This document shows, in pieces, positions 35,795 to 44,885 of a DNA stretch of 64,000 bases (the stretch's first letter is position 1; each line of letters opens with the position of its first letter). The DNA comes from G965230615 sp965230615. Lineage in GTDB: Bacteria; Pseudomonadota; Gammaproteobacteria; HTCC5015. The notes under the pieces were generated by a model that did not search any database, was not told the origin of the DNA, and saw only the letters and a program-made list of their open reading frames with translations. The stretch covers positions 744,001 to 808,000 of the forward strand of contig OZ246012.1 of the NCBI GenBank assembly GCA_965230615.1. The letters run 5' to 3'. Both the position numbers and the translations under genes were made by a program.

Positions 35795-36433
35795 ATGAAA
35801 CTAAATGGTATTTTTGCTTGTTTAAAAAAAACAATAATGGTTTTATTCGCTGCTTTTATTGTAACGAACACAGCCTACGCCGGAAGCTATAATAGCTACA
35901 TCGATAGAGTCAGTGAGCGACGTGTCATTGATCTTTTAAGTGAATATGCTGAAGCAGCTGATATTATCGGTGACAACCCAACAGACCCAGCTGCAATTGA
36001 AGCAGCTCGACAAAAGTATGTAGATTTTTTCACAGCCGATGCAAAAGTTACTGTCTCGGGTATTGAAGTAATCCCTGCTGGCACAGGCCAGACACACAGC
36101 CTATTTGCAAACTTTGTTGGCCGTTTATTTGCACACAATGGATACCATCATACTCGCCATGACTTTAATGTTGGCCCAGGTTTAACCATTGAGCCTATTG
36201 AAAAAGGCGTATTCAAGCTTGTCAGCTATGTGACTGCTGACCATTATCAAGGTGAAGGCATGTTTAAAATTGCCGCACGTTATGAAGACACACTGGTTAG
36301 AACAGACAGATATGGCAACCCTAACCCTTATGGCAGGCACTTTCGCATCACAGATCGTTCAGTGACGGCAGATGCTGTGTTATCAATCAATGGTGGTACA
36401 TTTGAAATGCCACCCAGTGTTATTAACCCATAA
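35795..36433 (+). CDS. Exported SnoaL/NTF2-like protein
   Basis: A 212-residue protein with a Sec signal peptide (TIMVLFAAFIVTNTAYAGSY, cleavage after AYA). The mature part looks like a SnoaL-type alpha+beta fold: RVIDLLSEYAEAADIIGDNP, YVDFFTADAKVTVSG, NGYHHTRHDFNVGPGLTI, and the sheet-like KLVSYVTADHYQGEGMFKIA. Periplasmic members can be isomerases, dehydratases or non-enzymatic; no function can be assigned. AGAGGAA precedes the ATG. It appears to be a single-gene unit and converges on the LysR gene. Confidence 0.65.
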   Translation: MKLNGIFACLKKTIMVLFAAFIVTNTAYAGSYNSYIDRVSERRVIDLLSEYAEAADIIGDNPTDPAAIEAARQKYVDFFTADAKVTVSGIEVIPAGTGQTHSLFANFVGRLFAHNGYHHTRHDFNVGPGLTIEPIEKGVFKLVSYVTADHYQGEGMFKIAARYEDTLVRTDRYGNPNPYGRHFRITDRSVTADAVLSINGGTFEMPPSVINP

Positions 36434-36478
36434 TAAGGTCGGCTATATTTTTCTAAGAAAAGCCTTTGCATAATTATT

Positions 36479-36509
36479 TGTAGCGCCGGTGATACCTGCT
36501 GGCGCTACA
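36479..36509. terminator. Hairpin between convergent genes
   Basis: TGTAGCGCC pairs with GGCGCTACA (9 pairs, 13-base loop). It lies between the ends of the SnoaL-like gene and the LysR gene, so it may serve both. Neither side has a strong T-tract, so termination efficiency is uncertain. Confidence 0.45.
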
Positions 36510-36566
36510 CTTTACCATTAAACAACAACCAACTTTTTACATATCCACTTACATATCTACATCGCT

Positions 36567-37454
36567 TCATTTATTCCAAGGAGCAAACTTCGCTGAATAA
36601 TCAGCCATATGATTAATAAACGCTCTCAACTTGGTTGTAAATTGCTTACTACCTGGAAAGACGATATTAAAAGGTGCTTCTAGAGCTAACTCTGGCAGAA
36701 TAGAAACCAGCGAGCCTTCTGTTAATTGCTTTTGTATAAACATTGTCGGTAGACAAGTCAGCCCTATACCGCCTACCGCCGAGCGGCGGGCAACCTGTAT
36801 ATCATTCGTTTTTAACCGGCAGATAAACTCTGCATCCACTGAATTGCCCGGCAGACTCATCCAGTTGGGATATTCAACTTTAACGAAATAATGCTTATTA
36901 AGTTCTTGCCTGACATCAGGTAAGCCAAACTGCTCAATATAAGCAGGGCTTGCGCAATAGCTTAGTTTGAAATTACCAAGTCCTCTGGTTCGCATTGCAG
37001 AATCATTCAGATGCCCTGGGATTAAGGCACAATCAAATAGCTCTTCGATTAAATCAATTTTTCTCAAACTAACAATATAGTCAACCGAAATTTTAGGGTA
37101 ACACAATAAGAATTCCTGCATCATATTGGAAGCATAGGGGTCGTCAAATACATAAGGCGTATGAATACGTAATACACCTGAGGGTTCAGCTTTTAAATTC
37201 TGTACCGCAAGCTCGGCACTCTCTGCCTCACGTAACATCTGACTACAGTGATTAAAGTACACCCTGCCAATATCAGACAAGCGTTGTGTGCGAGTGCTTC
37301 TATGTAGCAACTGTACTTTCAGGCGTCCCTCTAAATCTGCTACTCGCCGACTCACCGTAGAAACCGGTATACCCGTCTTCTCTGCTGCTTTGGAAAAGCT
37401 ACCACAATTAACCACCTCTACAAAAGTGGCCATTTCATCCAGTGATTTTCGCAT
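36567..37454 (-). CDS. LysR family transcriptional regulator
   Basis: A regulator of about 295 residues. The N-terminal winged helix-turn-helix reads MATFVEVVNCGSFSKAAEKT, then GIPVSTVSRRVADLEGRLKV and QLLHRSTRTQRLSDIG. The C-terminal effector domain of periplasmic-binding type begins near residue 90 (GVLRIHTPYVFDDPYASNMM). The frame opens at 37499, but ATG 37454 has GAGG six bases before it and fits the family start. It is divergent from the aldehyde dehydrogenase gene and probably regulates it. It belongs to the CrgA/DmlR-like branch. Confidence 0.9.
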   Translation of the reverse strand: MRKSLDEMATFVEVVNCGSFSKAAEKTGIPVSTVSRRVADLEGRLKVQLLHRSTRTQRLSDIGRVYFNHCSQMLREAESAELAVQNLKAEPSGVLRIHTPYVFDDPYASNMMQEFLLCYPKISVDYIVSLRKIDLIEELFDCALIPGHLNDSAMRTRGLGNFKLSYCASPAYIEQFGLPDVRQELNKHYFVKVEYPNWMSLPGNSVDAEFICRLKTNDIQVARRSAVGGIGLTCLPTMFIQKQLTEGSLVSILPELALEAPFNIVFPGSKQFTTKLRAFINHMADYSAKFAPWNK

Positions 37455-37497
37455 TTTGCCCCTCAAAGATTGCTGAACATACTGATAAACCCCTATC

Positions 37498-37525
37498 ATT
37501 TTCCCAAATATAGGAAAGAGATTCC
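37498..37525. promoter_or_regulatory. Candidate LysR operator
   Basis: In the divergent gap TTCC (37501-37504), GGAA (37513-37516) and TTCC (37522-37525) form two overlapping dyads, with TTTCCC-N7-GGAAA as the better one. LysR regulators usually bind such dyads between themselves and their target. Short arms make this tentative. Confidence 0.3.
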
Positions 37526-37614
37526 AAAAATTACATATTGTTCCATAAGTAGGATAAGTCTACAATTTTTTTACTGAAATCACCCAAGCACTCAACGCAA
37601 AGTAGGAAATCGTC

Positions 37615-39228
37615 ATGACCACTGAACACACAGCCACAAGCGCAATTGACCAACTTACCCCAGAGCAATGGGCTAGCACGACTATCGAACGTCGCTTAAA
37701 CCTGCTCTATCAAGTCCGTGAAAACCTGAAAATTTATGGTGAATCTCTCGCAGAACAAGATACAGCAATGAAAAATGGGCTAATGGACGAAGCGCTATTC
37801 AGTCTCAATGAGTCACTCATGGCAACTGTTGTACCTGTTGGTAATACCTTATCCGCTTGTATTGATTTATATGAGTCATTACAAAATGGCAAAATGCTGG
37901 CGCCTCTGGAGATTAAGAAAGTCAAAGAAGGGCTTTACGATATACGCGTGTTTCCACAGGATGCGAAAGACAAAGTGATGTATGCCGATCGCAAGGATTA
38001 CATTCGAGTCAAAGGTGAGCCGAAACAAGTCAACCCTCTGCATAAGCCAGCAGGCATTATCGCCGTGTTAGGCGCAGGCAACTATAGTTCTTCCTTAGAA
38101 ATGGTTAAAGCGCTGTTTCTTGAGAATTGTGCTGTTGTGCATAAACCACATCATTTAAATGCGGAAACCGACAAAATCTGGGCCAAAGTATTTCAACCGT
38201 TAATCAATGAAAAAGCGTTAAGTTTTTGCCAGGCAGATCAGGGCAAAGAGCTGACCCAAGACAAGCGAGTTAATAAAATTTATTTTACTGGCGGTGCCGG
38301 TACCGCAAAAGCCATTATGTCAGCAACCGATACACCGTTGGTTGCAGAGTGCGGTGGTAATAACCCCTGCATTATCGTACCTGGTGATGAGCCGTGGAGC
38401 AAAAAAGAAATTGAGCATCAAGCCATTCAGATTGCCACCATGTCTAAACTCAATGGTGGTGCGGTATGTGGCAGGCCACAAACACTGGTCACCTGTAAAA
38501 ACTGGCCACAACGCCAAGACTTTTTAAAAGCTGTTCGTAATGCGATCCAACATGAAACACCAGCCGCCGGCAGCTATTACCCTGGCTCAGATAAAGTAGC
38601 AGAACAATTTAAACAACATCACCCTGAGGCGGAAGTACTGCAACCTGAAAATGGTAAATACCAACACAGCAAATACCTTTTTATTCACTCAGTTAATGAA
38701 GATGCTTACGCCGTTAACAATGAAGCCTTCTGTCAGATTTTAAATGAAGTGCCGCTCGACACAGAAGCTAATGCCAAAGACTTCTTACCGAAAGCTGTTG
38801 AGTTCTGCAATACAAAACTATTAGGCAGCTTAGGTAGCTGTATTCTTATTGATGAGCATAGTCGAAAGCAATACGCAGATACCCTAGAACAAGCAGTAAG
38901 CGATATGCAATATGGGGGTATTGCTGTTAATACCATGCCACCTTTTATTTTCCTCAGCCCTTATTTAACGTGGGGAGGTAATGAGGAAGGTAAAGAGCTT
39001 GTATCAGGTAGTGGCAACTTCGGCAATTTGCTGTGTTATGAAAATATAGAAAAATCTATTATTTATGCTGATTTTATGTCACCTGGGCATATGCTCAATA
39101 CCAACAAAGTAGCACTGGGCAACCTTGCTAAAGGTATGGCACGTTATTCTATTGATCCCTCCTGGATCAATCTCACCAAACTTACCGCGACAGCCTTAGC
39201 TGGCAAGTGTAAAGGCAAAGACTTCTAG
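37615..39228 (+). CDS. Aldehyde dehydrogenase family protein, atypical
   Basis: A 537-residue NAD(P)-dependent dehydrogenase. The Rossmann part has NPLHKPAGIIAVLGAGNYSS, AVVHKPHHLNAETDKIW and the nucleotide-binding turn YFTGGAGTAKAIM. The likely general base is Glu in VAECGGNNP and the likely nucleophile is Cys in GGAVCGRPQT, 40 residues later. Both motifs deviate from the common ELGGK and GQxC. No membrane segment was seen. AGTAGGAAA precedes the ATG. It is followed after a short gap by an SDR gene. The substrate is unknown; an aldehyde made or used by the SDR partner is a fair guess. Confidence 0.8.
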   Translation: MTTEHTATSAIDQLTPEQWASTTIERRLNLLYQVRENLKIYGESLAEQDTAMKNGLMDEALFSLNESLMATVVPVGNTLSACIDLYESLQNGKMLAPLEIKKVKEGLYDIRVFPQDAKDKVMYADRKDYIRVKGEPKQVNPLHKPAGIIAVLGAGNYSSSLEMVKALFLENCAVVHKPHHLNAETDKIWAKVFQPLINEKALSFCQADQGKELTQDKRVNKIYFTGGAGTAKAIMSATDTPLVAECGGNNPCIIVPGDEPWSKKEIEHQAIQIATMSKLNGGAVCGRPQTLVTCKNWPQRQDFLKAVRNAIQHETPAAGSYYPGSDKVAEQFKQHHPEAEVLQPENGKYQHSKYLFIHSVNEDAYAVNNEAFCQILNEVPLDTEANAKDFLPKAVEFCNTKLLGSLGSCILIDEHSRKQYADTLEQAVSDMQYGGIAVNTMPPFIFLSPYLTWGGNEEGKELVSGSGNFGNLLCYENIEKSIIYADFMSPGHMLNTNKVALGNLAKGMARYSIDPSWINLTKLTATALAGKCKGKDF

Positions 39229-39260
39229 TAGATAGTAATACATTAATATGAGGAATGATG

Positions 39261-40091
39261 ATGAGCAATAAAACAATCTTGATCACCGGCTGTAGTAGTG
39301 GCATCGGTCGTATGACCGCAAAGTTTTTCCAAGAAAAAGGCTGGAATGTTATTGCCACTGTGCGAAATAATCCTGAAACAGATACAGAACTACAAGCACT
39401 GGATAATGTACTGGTCGTTGCACTGGATGTTACTCAGCAAGATACAATCAAATCTGCCATTGCCGCCGGTATTGAGAAGTTTGGCAACATTGATGTACTC
39501 GTCAACAATGCAGGCTATGGCTCTTATGGCTTACTAGAAGCAACACCAGAGCATAAAATCAGAATGCAATATGATGTCAATGTGATTGGCACATTAATGA
39601 TGTGTAAAGCCATTTTACCGCACTTTCGTGCGAAGCAAGCGGGTACTATCATCAATATCTCTTCTATGGGAGGTAAAATTACTTTTCCAATGGGCACACT
39701 TTACCATGGCTCTAAATTTGCTGTAGAAGGCATGACCGAGGCACTGTCATTCGAGTTGGCAAGCATTGGCATTCAGGTCAAGTTGATTGAACCTGGAATG
39801 ATTAACACTAATTTTGCCACTACCTCTTTTGATTTAAATATTGATGAGAGCTTAACGGAATACCAACCTTTTGTGCAGCAGGTATTGGGTTCGATGACAG
39901 GTGCAGCGGCTAATGCTTCTGAGCCAGTTGTTGTGGCCGAAACCATCTATCTCGCGGCCACAGATGCTAGCCAACAAATGCGCTATATTGCTGGTGAGGA
40001 TGCCAAGCAAATTATCGCGGCCCGCAAATCAATGGATGACGCCGAATACCTACAAATGATATCTGGGCAATTCGGACTGGCTGACGCATAG
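39261..40091 (+). CDS. Short-chain dehydrogenase/reductase
   Basis: A classical SDR of about 276 residues. The cofactor motif is ITGCSSGIGR, NNAG appears in VLVNNAGYGS, and the catalytic triad is visible as Ser in INISSMGG and Tyr-x3-Lys in LYHGSKFAVEG. Three ATG codons stand in a row (39255, 39258, 39261). The last is chosen because AGGA lies six bases ahead of it. It is 32 bases after the aldehyde dehydrogenase gene and so probably co-transcribed. Confidence 0.9.
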   Translation: MSNKTILITGCSSGIGRMTAKFFQEKGWNVIATVRNNPETDTELQALDNVLVVALDVTQQDTIKSAIAAGIEKFGNIDVLVNNAGYGSYGLLEATPEHKIRMQYDVNVIGTLMMCKAILPHFRAKQAGTIINISSMGGKITFPMGTLYHGSKFAVEGMTEALSFELASIGIQVKLIEPGMINTNFATTSFDLNIDESLTEYQPFVQQVLGSMTGAAANASEPVVVAETIYLAATDASQQMRYIAGEDAKQIIAARKSMDDAEYLQMISGQFGLADA

Positions 40092-40103
40092 TCTTTAGGA
40101 TAA

Positions 40104-40131
40104 ATGCAGTGGCTCAAATAAGCCACTGCAT
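40104..40131. terminator. Perfect hairpin after the ALDH-SDR pair
   Basis: ATGCAGTGGCT pairs with AGCCACTGCAT (11 pairs, six-base loop), 13 bases after the SDR stop. No T-tract follows, so it may protect the 3' end or work as a weak terminator. Confidence 0.5.
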
Positions 40132-40276
40132 GCCCCCTTCCTAGGTGTTTCAAATTACCAAATATCATATTCAGTTTTTCCAAATAGCCAATGGCGCGAC
40201 ACCCAACTAAAGTGAACATAGTTTCAGTAATCACTAAAAATCTTGAACAGTCACTTTTAGAGAAGGATAAGCCCCA

Positions 40277-42496
40277 ATGGTCAAAAAAATAATTTCTCCG
40301 GTTGCCGCCCTTGCGGCTGCAATAACTTTTCTATCGCTAGCAGCACCGATTGCTAACGCGGGAGCACCAACATCGAATACATTTTGGTGGCCCGAGCAGC
40401 TCGATCTTAGTCCACTACGTCAGCATGGCGCTGAGTCTAATCCAATGGATCCTGAGTTTGATTATGCAGCCGCATTTAATAGCTTGGATCTCGCTGAGCT
40501 CAAGCAAGATATTGAAGTCGTCATGAAAACCTCTCAAGACTGGTGGCCCGCAGATTATGGCCATTATGGCCCTTTCTTTATCCGCATGGCCTGGCACAGC
40601 GCCGGGGTATATCGTATTTTTGACGGCCGCGGTGGTGCCAATGGCGGACAGCAACGCTTTGAACCCCTCAATAGCTGGCCTGATAATGGCAACCTGGATA
40701 AAGCCCGCCGTCTGCTTTGGCCCATCAAGAAAAAGTATGGCCGTAAAATCTCCTGGGCAGATTTGATGGTATTAACCGGCAATGTTGCCTTAGAGTCTAT
40801 GGGCTTTAAAACCTTTGGTTTTGCCGGTGGTCGTGAAGATGATTGGGAAGCCGAAGTAGTTAACTGGGGTTCTGAGCAGAAATGGCTGGCCGATAAACGT
40901 CATAGCGGCAAACGCAAGTTAGATAAACCTTTTGCGGCCGTACAAATGGGTTTAATTTATGTAAACCCAGAGGGCCCTAACGGTAACCCAGACCCCCTAC
41001 TCGCCGCCAAAGATATTCGCGTGACATTTGGCCGCATGGCAATGAATGATGAAGAGACGGTTGCACTGATTGCCGGTGGGCATACCTTTGGTAAAGCCCA
41101 TGGTGCACGCAAACCTGAAGGCTGTGTTGGCCCTGAACCAGCCGCCGCCGGTATTGAAGAACAAGGCTTTGGTTGGACCAATAAATGTGGCAGTGGTAAA
41201 GGTGCTGATACCATTACCAGTGGCTTAGAAGGTGCCTGGACAGTGAACCCTGTAAAATGGACCACTAACTTTTTAGATAATTTATTTAACTTCGAATGGG
41301 TTCAAACCAAAAGCCCAGCAGGCGCTATTCAATGGGTGCCTAAAAATGCAGAGCAATTGAAGTTTGTACCAGATGCCCATGATCCCAACAAACGCCACGC
41401 CCCGATTATGTTAACGACCGACTTAGCCCTTAAGTTTGACCCTGGCTATCGTAAAGTCGCACAACGTTTCCATAAAGATCCTAAAGCCTTTGAGTTGGCA
41501 TTTGCTAAAGCTTGGTTCAAATTAACTCACCGTGATATGGGGCCACGAGCACGCTACCTGGGTGCTGATGTTCCGGTTGAGACATTGATTTGGCAAGATC
41601 CTATCCCGGCTGTTGAGCACAAGCTAATAAGTAAGGGCGATATTAAAAAGCTCAAAGCGAAGATTCTCGATGCAGGTTTAAGCAATGCTGCTCTGGTGAG
41701 AACGGCCTGGTCATCAGCAGCGAGCTTCCGTGGTACCGATATGCGAGGCGGTGCCAATGGTGCTCGGCTAAACTTAAGCCCTCAAAAGAACTGGGCGGCG
41801 AATAGCCCTGCTGAACTCCGCAAAGTGCTAAGCAAGCTGCAACAGATCCAGGCTGAATTTAACAACAAAGGTGGCGCTAAGCAGGTGTCACTCGCCGATG
41901 TCATTGTTTTGGCAGGTGCAGCCGCTATTGAACAAGCCGCAAAAGCGGCAGGTCACAATATAGAAGTCCCTTTCACACCCGGTCGTGCTGATGCCACACA
42001 AGCACAAACGGATGTCGCTTCTTTTGCTGTACTCGAACCCAGTGCCGATGGCTTTCGTAACTATTACAGTGATACCAGTCATAAGTCACCGGCTGAAATG
42101 TTAATCGAACGTGCCAACTACCTCACATTAAACATACCCGAGATGACGGCTTTAGTGGGTGGCTTGCGTGCATTAAATGCCAACACTAATGGTATTTCGC
42201 ATGGTGTATTTACGGATAAGCCAGGCACATTAAGCAATGACTTCTTTATAAACTTGCTGGATATGTCGACACAGTGGATAAAATCAAGTAAAACACCAGG
42301 TCTTTATATCGGTCGTGATCGTAGTTCAGGTAAAGTAAGATGGACAGCAACACCGGTTGATTTAGCATTTGGTTCAAGTGCAGAATTACGGGCAATTGCT
42401 GAAGTCTATGCTGCTGATGATGGTGAAAAAAAGTTTCTACGTGATTTCACAGCGGCATGGTACAAGGTGATGACACTGGATCGCTTTGATATCTAG
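40277..42496 (+). CDS. katG: Catalase-peroxidase KatG with signal peptide
   Basis: A 739-residue haem enzyme that breaks down hydrogen peroxide. A Sec signal peptide (LAAAITFLSLAAPIANAGAP, cleavage after ANA) sends it to the periplasm. The N-terminal active domain has the distal Arg-Trp-His in FIRMAWHSAG, the cross-link Tyr in GLIYVNPEGPNG, the adduct Met in RMAMNDEE and the proximal His in GGHTFGKAHG. The C-terminal domain is a degenerate repeat (VRTAWSSAASFRGTDMRGGA). Most KatG are cytoplasmic; exported ones resemble E. coli O157 KatP and Legionella KatA. GAAGGA precedes the ATG. Single-gene unit with its own terminator. Confidence 0.95.
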   Translation: MVKKIISPVAALAAAITFLSLAAPIANAGAPTSNTFWWPEQLDLSPLRQHGAESNPMDPEFDYAAAFNSLDLAELKQDIEVVMKTSQDWWPADYGHYGPFFIRMAWHSAGVYRIFDGRGGANGGQQRFEPLNSWPDNGNLDKARRLLWPIKKKYGRKISWADLMVLTGNVALESMGFKTFGFAGGREDDWEAEVVNWGSEQKWLADKRHSGKRKLDKPFAAVQMGLIYVNPEGPNGNPDPLLAAKDIRVTFGRMAMNDEETVALIAGGHTFGKAHGARKPEGCVGPEPAAAGIEEQGFGWTNKCGSGKGADTITSGLEGAWTVNPVKWTTNFLDNLFNFEWVQTKSPAGAIQWVPKNAEQLKFVPDAHDPNKRHAPIMLTTDLALKFDPGYRKVAQRFHKDPKAFELAFAKAWFKLTHRDMGPRARYLGADVPVETLIWQDPIPAVEHKLISKGDIKKLKAKILDAGLSNAALVRTAWSSAASFRGTDMRGGANGARLNLSPQKNWAANSPAELRKVLSKLQQIQAEFNNKGGAKQVSLADVIVLAGAAAIEQAAKAAGHNIEVPFTPGRADATQAQTDVASFAVLEPSADGFRNYYSDTSHKSPAEMLIERANYLTLNIPEMTALVGGLRALNANTNGISHGVFTDKPGTLSNDFFINLLDMSTQWIKSSKTPGLYIGRDRSSGKVRWTATPVDLAFGSSAELRAIAEVYAADDGEKKFLRDFTAAWYKVMTLDRFDI

Positions 42497-42517
42497 TCAT
42501 AGTGAAGTAGCTTGTAC

Positions 42518-42549
42518 AAACAGCGATACTTTATAAGTATCGCTGTTTT
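42518..42549 (+). terminator. Rho-independent terminator after katG
   Basis: AAACAGCGATACTT pairs perfectly with AAGTATCGCTGTTT around a three-base loop (14 pairs), 22 bases after the katG stop. A short T-run ends it. Confidence 0.8.
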
Positions 42550-42739
42550 GCATTTAAGCAAGCAGACGAAAAAATCAACATGAATAGCATAAAAGCCCAT
42601 AAGATTTTACAAAGTGCATATTTTTGATTTTTTTTGCCTATATGGAATATATTTTGGCGTGCCATGCGAGTGACATAAACCAGCATTGCGATAAGATATG
42701 CTTCAGACAAAGCAATTAAGACTTACGGAGAATTAGCCT

Positions 42740-43819
42740 ATGAGAACGATCAATACAGCAGCCCCTGTTATGGTGACTGGCGCAACAGGTTATGTCGCCG
42801 GCCAGCTTGTTAATAAGCTTCTACAACAGGGTCTCACTGTACATGCGCCAGTAAGAGACCCTGATAACCCTGAAAAGCTCAAATACCTCAATAACATTGC
42901 TGAGTCCACCCCTGGCAGCATTAAATACTTTAAAGCCGACCTGCTGCAAGCTGGCTCTTATGAGACAGCGATGGAGGGTTGCGAACTGGTTTATCATACT
43001 GCCTCACCATTTAAAATTGATGTACAAGACCCTCAAAAAGAATTAGTAGACCCGGCTAAATTAGGTACACGTAATGTGCTCGAAACCGCCAACAAAATCA
43101 ATAGCGTCAAGCGTGTAGTCTTAACAAGCAGCTGTGCCGCCATTTATGGCGACAATATTGACTTACAACAAACACCTAAAGGCATTTTTACTGAAGAGAT
43201 TTGGAATACCAGCTCATCGTTGGAACATGGCGCTTACTCTTATTCCAAAACCGTTGCCGAAAAAGAAGCCTGGCAAATACATGATGCACAGAGCCGTTGG
43301 GATCTGGTTGTGATTAATCCGACGCTGGTAATAGGCCCTGGCATTAATCCCTATGCAACCTCAGAGAGTTTCAGCCTGATCAAACAAATGGGTGACGGTA
43401 CAATGAAAGCAGGCGCACCACGCTGGGGCTTTGGTGTGGTTGATGTGCGTGACTTGGCTGAGGCACATTACCGTGCAGGCTTTACCCCAGAAGCGAAAGG
43501 TCGGCATATCATCAGTGGCCATAACACAGATATGTTTGCAATGTCACAGACACTGCTCTCTAAATATGGTGACCGTTTTCCACTACCACGCAAAGCAATG
43601 CCAAAATGGTTACTGTGGCTGGTTGGCCCCTTAGTTGACAAAACTATGACGCGTAAGATTATCTCACGCAATATTAACCTGCCATGGAAGGGTGATAACA
43701 GCAAAAGTATTCGAGAACTCAATATGAACTATCGTCCGTTACAGGAATCCATGCAGGATTTTTTTCAGCAAATGATAGACAGTGGTTTAGTCACAGCAAA
43801 TGCTAAAAAGACGGCCTAA
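42740..43819 (+). CDS. Extended SDR, dihydroflavonol reductase-like
   Basis: A 359-residue NAD(P)-dependent oxidoreductase. The Rossmann motif is MVTGATGYVAGQLV and the catalytic Tyr-x3-Lys is in AYSYSKTVAEKEAW. Typical stretches are ELVYHTASPF, RVVLTSSCAAIYG and DLVVINPTLVIGPG, as in dihydroflavonol-4-reductase/cinnamoyl-CoA reductase relatives. Bacterial members reduce varied aldehydes and ketones; the substrate is unknown. ACGGAGAA precedes the ATG. It is followed after 55 bases by an AraC-type regulator. Confidence 0.88.
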   Translation: MRTINTAAPVMVTGATGYVAGQLVNKLLQQGLTVHAPVRDPDNPEKLKYLNNIAESTPGSIKYFKADLLQAGSYETAMEGCELVYHTASPFKIDVQDPQKELVDPAKLGTRNVLETANKINSVKRVVLTSSCAAIYGDNIDLQQTPKGIFTEEIWNTSSSLEHGAYSYSKTVAEKEAWQIHDAQSRWDLVVINPTLVIGPGINPYATSESFSLIKQMGDGTMKAGAPRWGFGVVDVRDLAEAHYRAGFTPEAKGRHIISGHNTDMFAMSQTLLSKYGDRFPLPRKAMPKWLLWLVGPLVDKTMTRKIISRNINLPWKGDNSKSIRELNMNYRPLQESMQDFFQQMIDSGLVTANAKKTA

Positions 43820-43874
43820 TCGTTGATAATAAAAAAAACATAACATACTACTGATATGGCACTTAGGATCCGAT

Positions 43875-44885
43875 ATGAAAAAAGCAACTAATTTTAGCGT
43901 TAATCCAGGCTGGAAGGTCGCTCTTAAAGATGCAGGCCTTAACCATGTTGAGATACTCAAGAGAGCCGAGCTACCGCTAGATTTATTTACTCGTAAAGAC
44001 GCCAGCCTCTCTACAGATGAGTATTTCCGCTTTTGGCAAGCACTGGAATTTATTGCTGGTGATGAACTCTTCCCCTTGAAAATGATCCAAGGCCTAAGTA
44101 GCGAAACATTCGACCCACCTATTTTTGCTGCCTTATGCAGTAAAAATTTAAATATTGCACTAAAACGCATCAGCCAGTTTAAGTTATTAATTGGCCCAAT
44201 GCATTTAAAAGTTGATGTTAATACAGAACAGACCCATATAAGCCTACACTTCCTTGATATTAAACTTACGAGCGTACCCGCCAGTTTGATTGCAATGGAA
44301 CTGGCTTTTTTTGTACAACTGGCCCGTATGGCAACCCGAGAAAATATTCAACCATTGCAAGCCGTTATACCTGGCGAGATTCCACAAACACAAGCGCAGG
44401 CATACACTGAATTCCTTGGTATCACACCAGTGGTAGGTAATGAAATCGCACTGACATTCTCAGCTGATGATGCGAACAAACCTTTTATTACTGAGAATGT
44501 ACAGATGTGGAGTTTTTTCGAAAAAGGGTTAAATACACGCCTATCAGAAATTACCAGTGAAGAAGGTATGAGCGAACGCGCTAAAGCGATGCTGCTGGAA
44601 ATGTTACCCAGCGGAGAAACAACAATGGACACCTTAGCCAAACGACTGAATATTAGCCGACGCACTTTGCAGCGACGCTTACAATCTGAGAAAACCTCAT
44701 TCCAAGCTATCTTAGCTAATGTCCGTGAAGAGCTGGCACGACATTATGTTACACAATCGGCCATTCCTTATTATCAGATTTCATTTCTACTTGGCTATGA
44801 AGACCCTAATTCGTTTTTTAGAGCTTTTCATGCCTGGACAGGCGTTACACCTGACTCTATGCGTAATCGTCAAACACAACATTAA
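43875..44885 (+). CDS. AraC family transcriptional regulator
   Basis: A 336-residue regulator. An N-terminal Arabinose_bd-like (AraC/OruR/ArgR group) ligand domain covers about residues 20-200 (STDEYFRFWQALEFIAGDEL). A C-terminal AraC DNA-binding domain follows, with DTLAKRLNISRRTLQRRLQS and ISFLLGYEDPNSFFRAFHAW. It lies directly behind the extended SDR gene, which it may control. Its stop overlaps the end of the convergent SafE-like gene by four bases. Confidence 0.92.
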   Translation: MKKATNFSVNPGWKVALKDAGLNHVEILKRAELPLDLFTRKDASLSTDEYFRFWQALEFIAGDELFPLKMIQGLSSETFDPPIFAALCSKNLNIALKRISQFKLLIGPMHLKVDVNTEQTHISLHFLDIKLTSVPASLIAMELAFFVQLARMATRENIQPLQAVIPGEIPQTQAQAYTEFLGITPVVGNEIALTFSADDANKPFITENVQMWSFFEKGLNTRLSEITSEEGMSERAKAMLLEMLPSGETTMDTLAKRLNISRRTLQRRLQSEKTSFQAILANVREELARHYVTQSAIPYYQISFLLGYEDPNSFFRAFHAWTGVTPDSMRNRQTQH

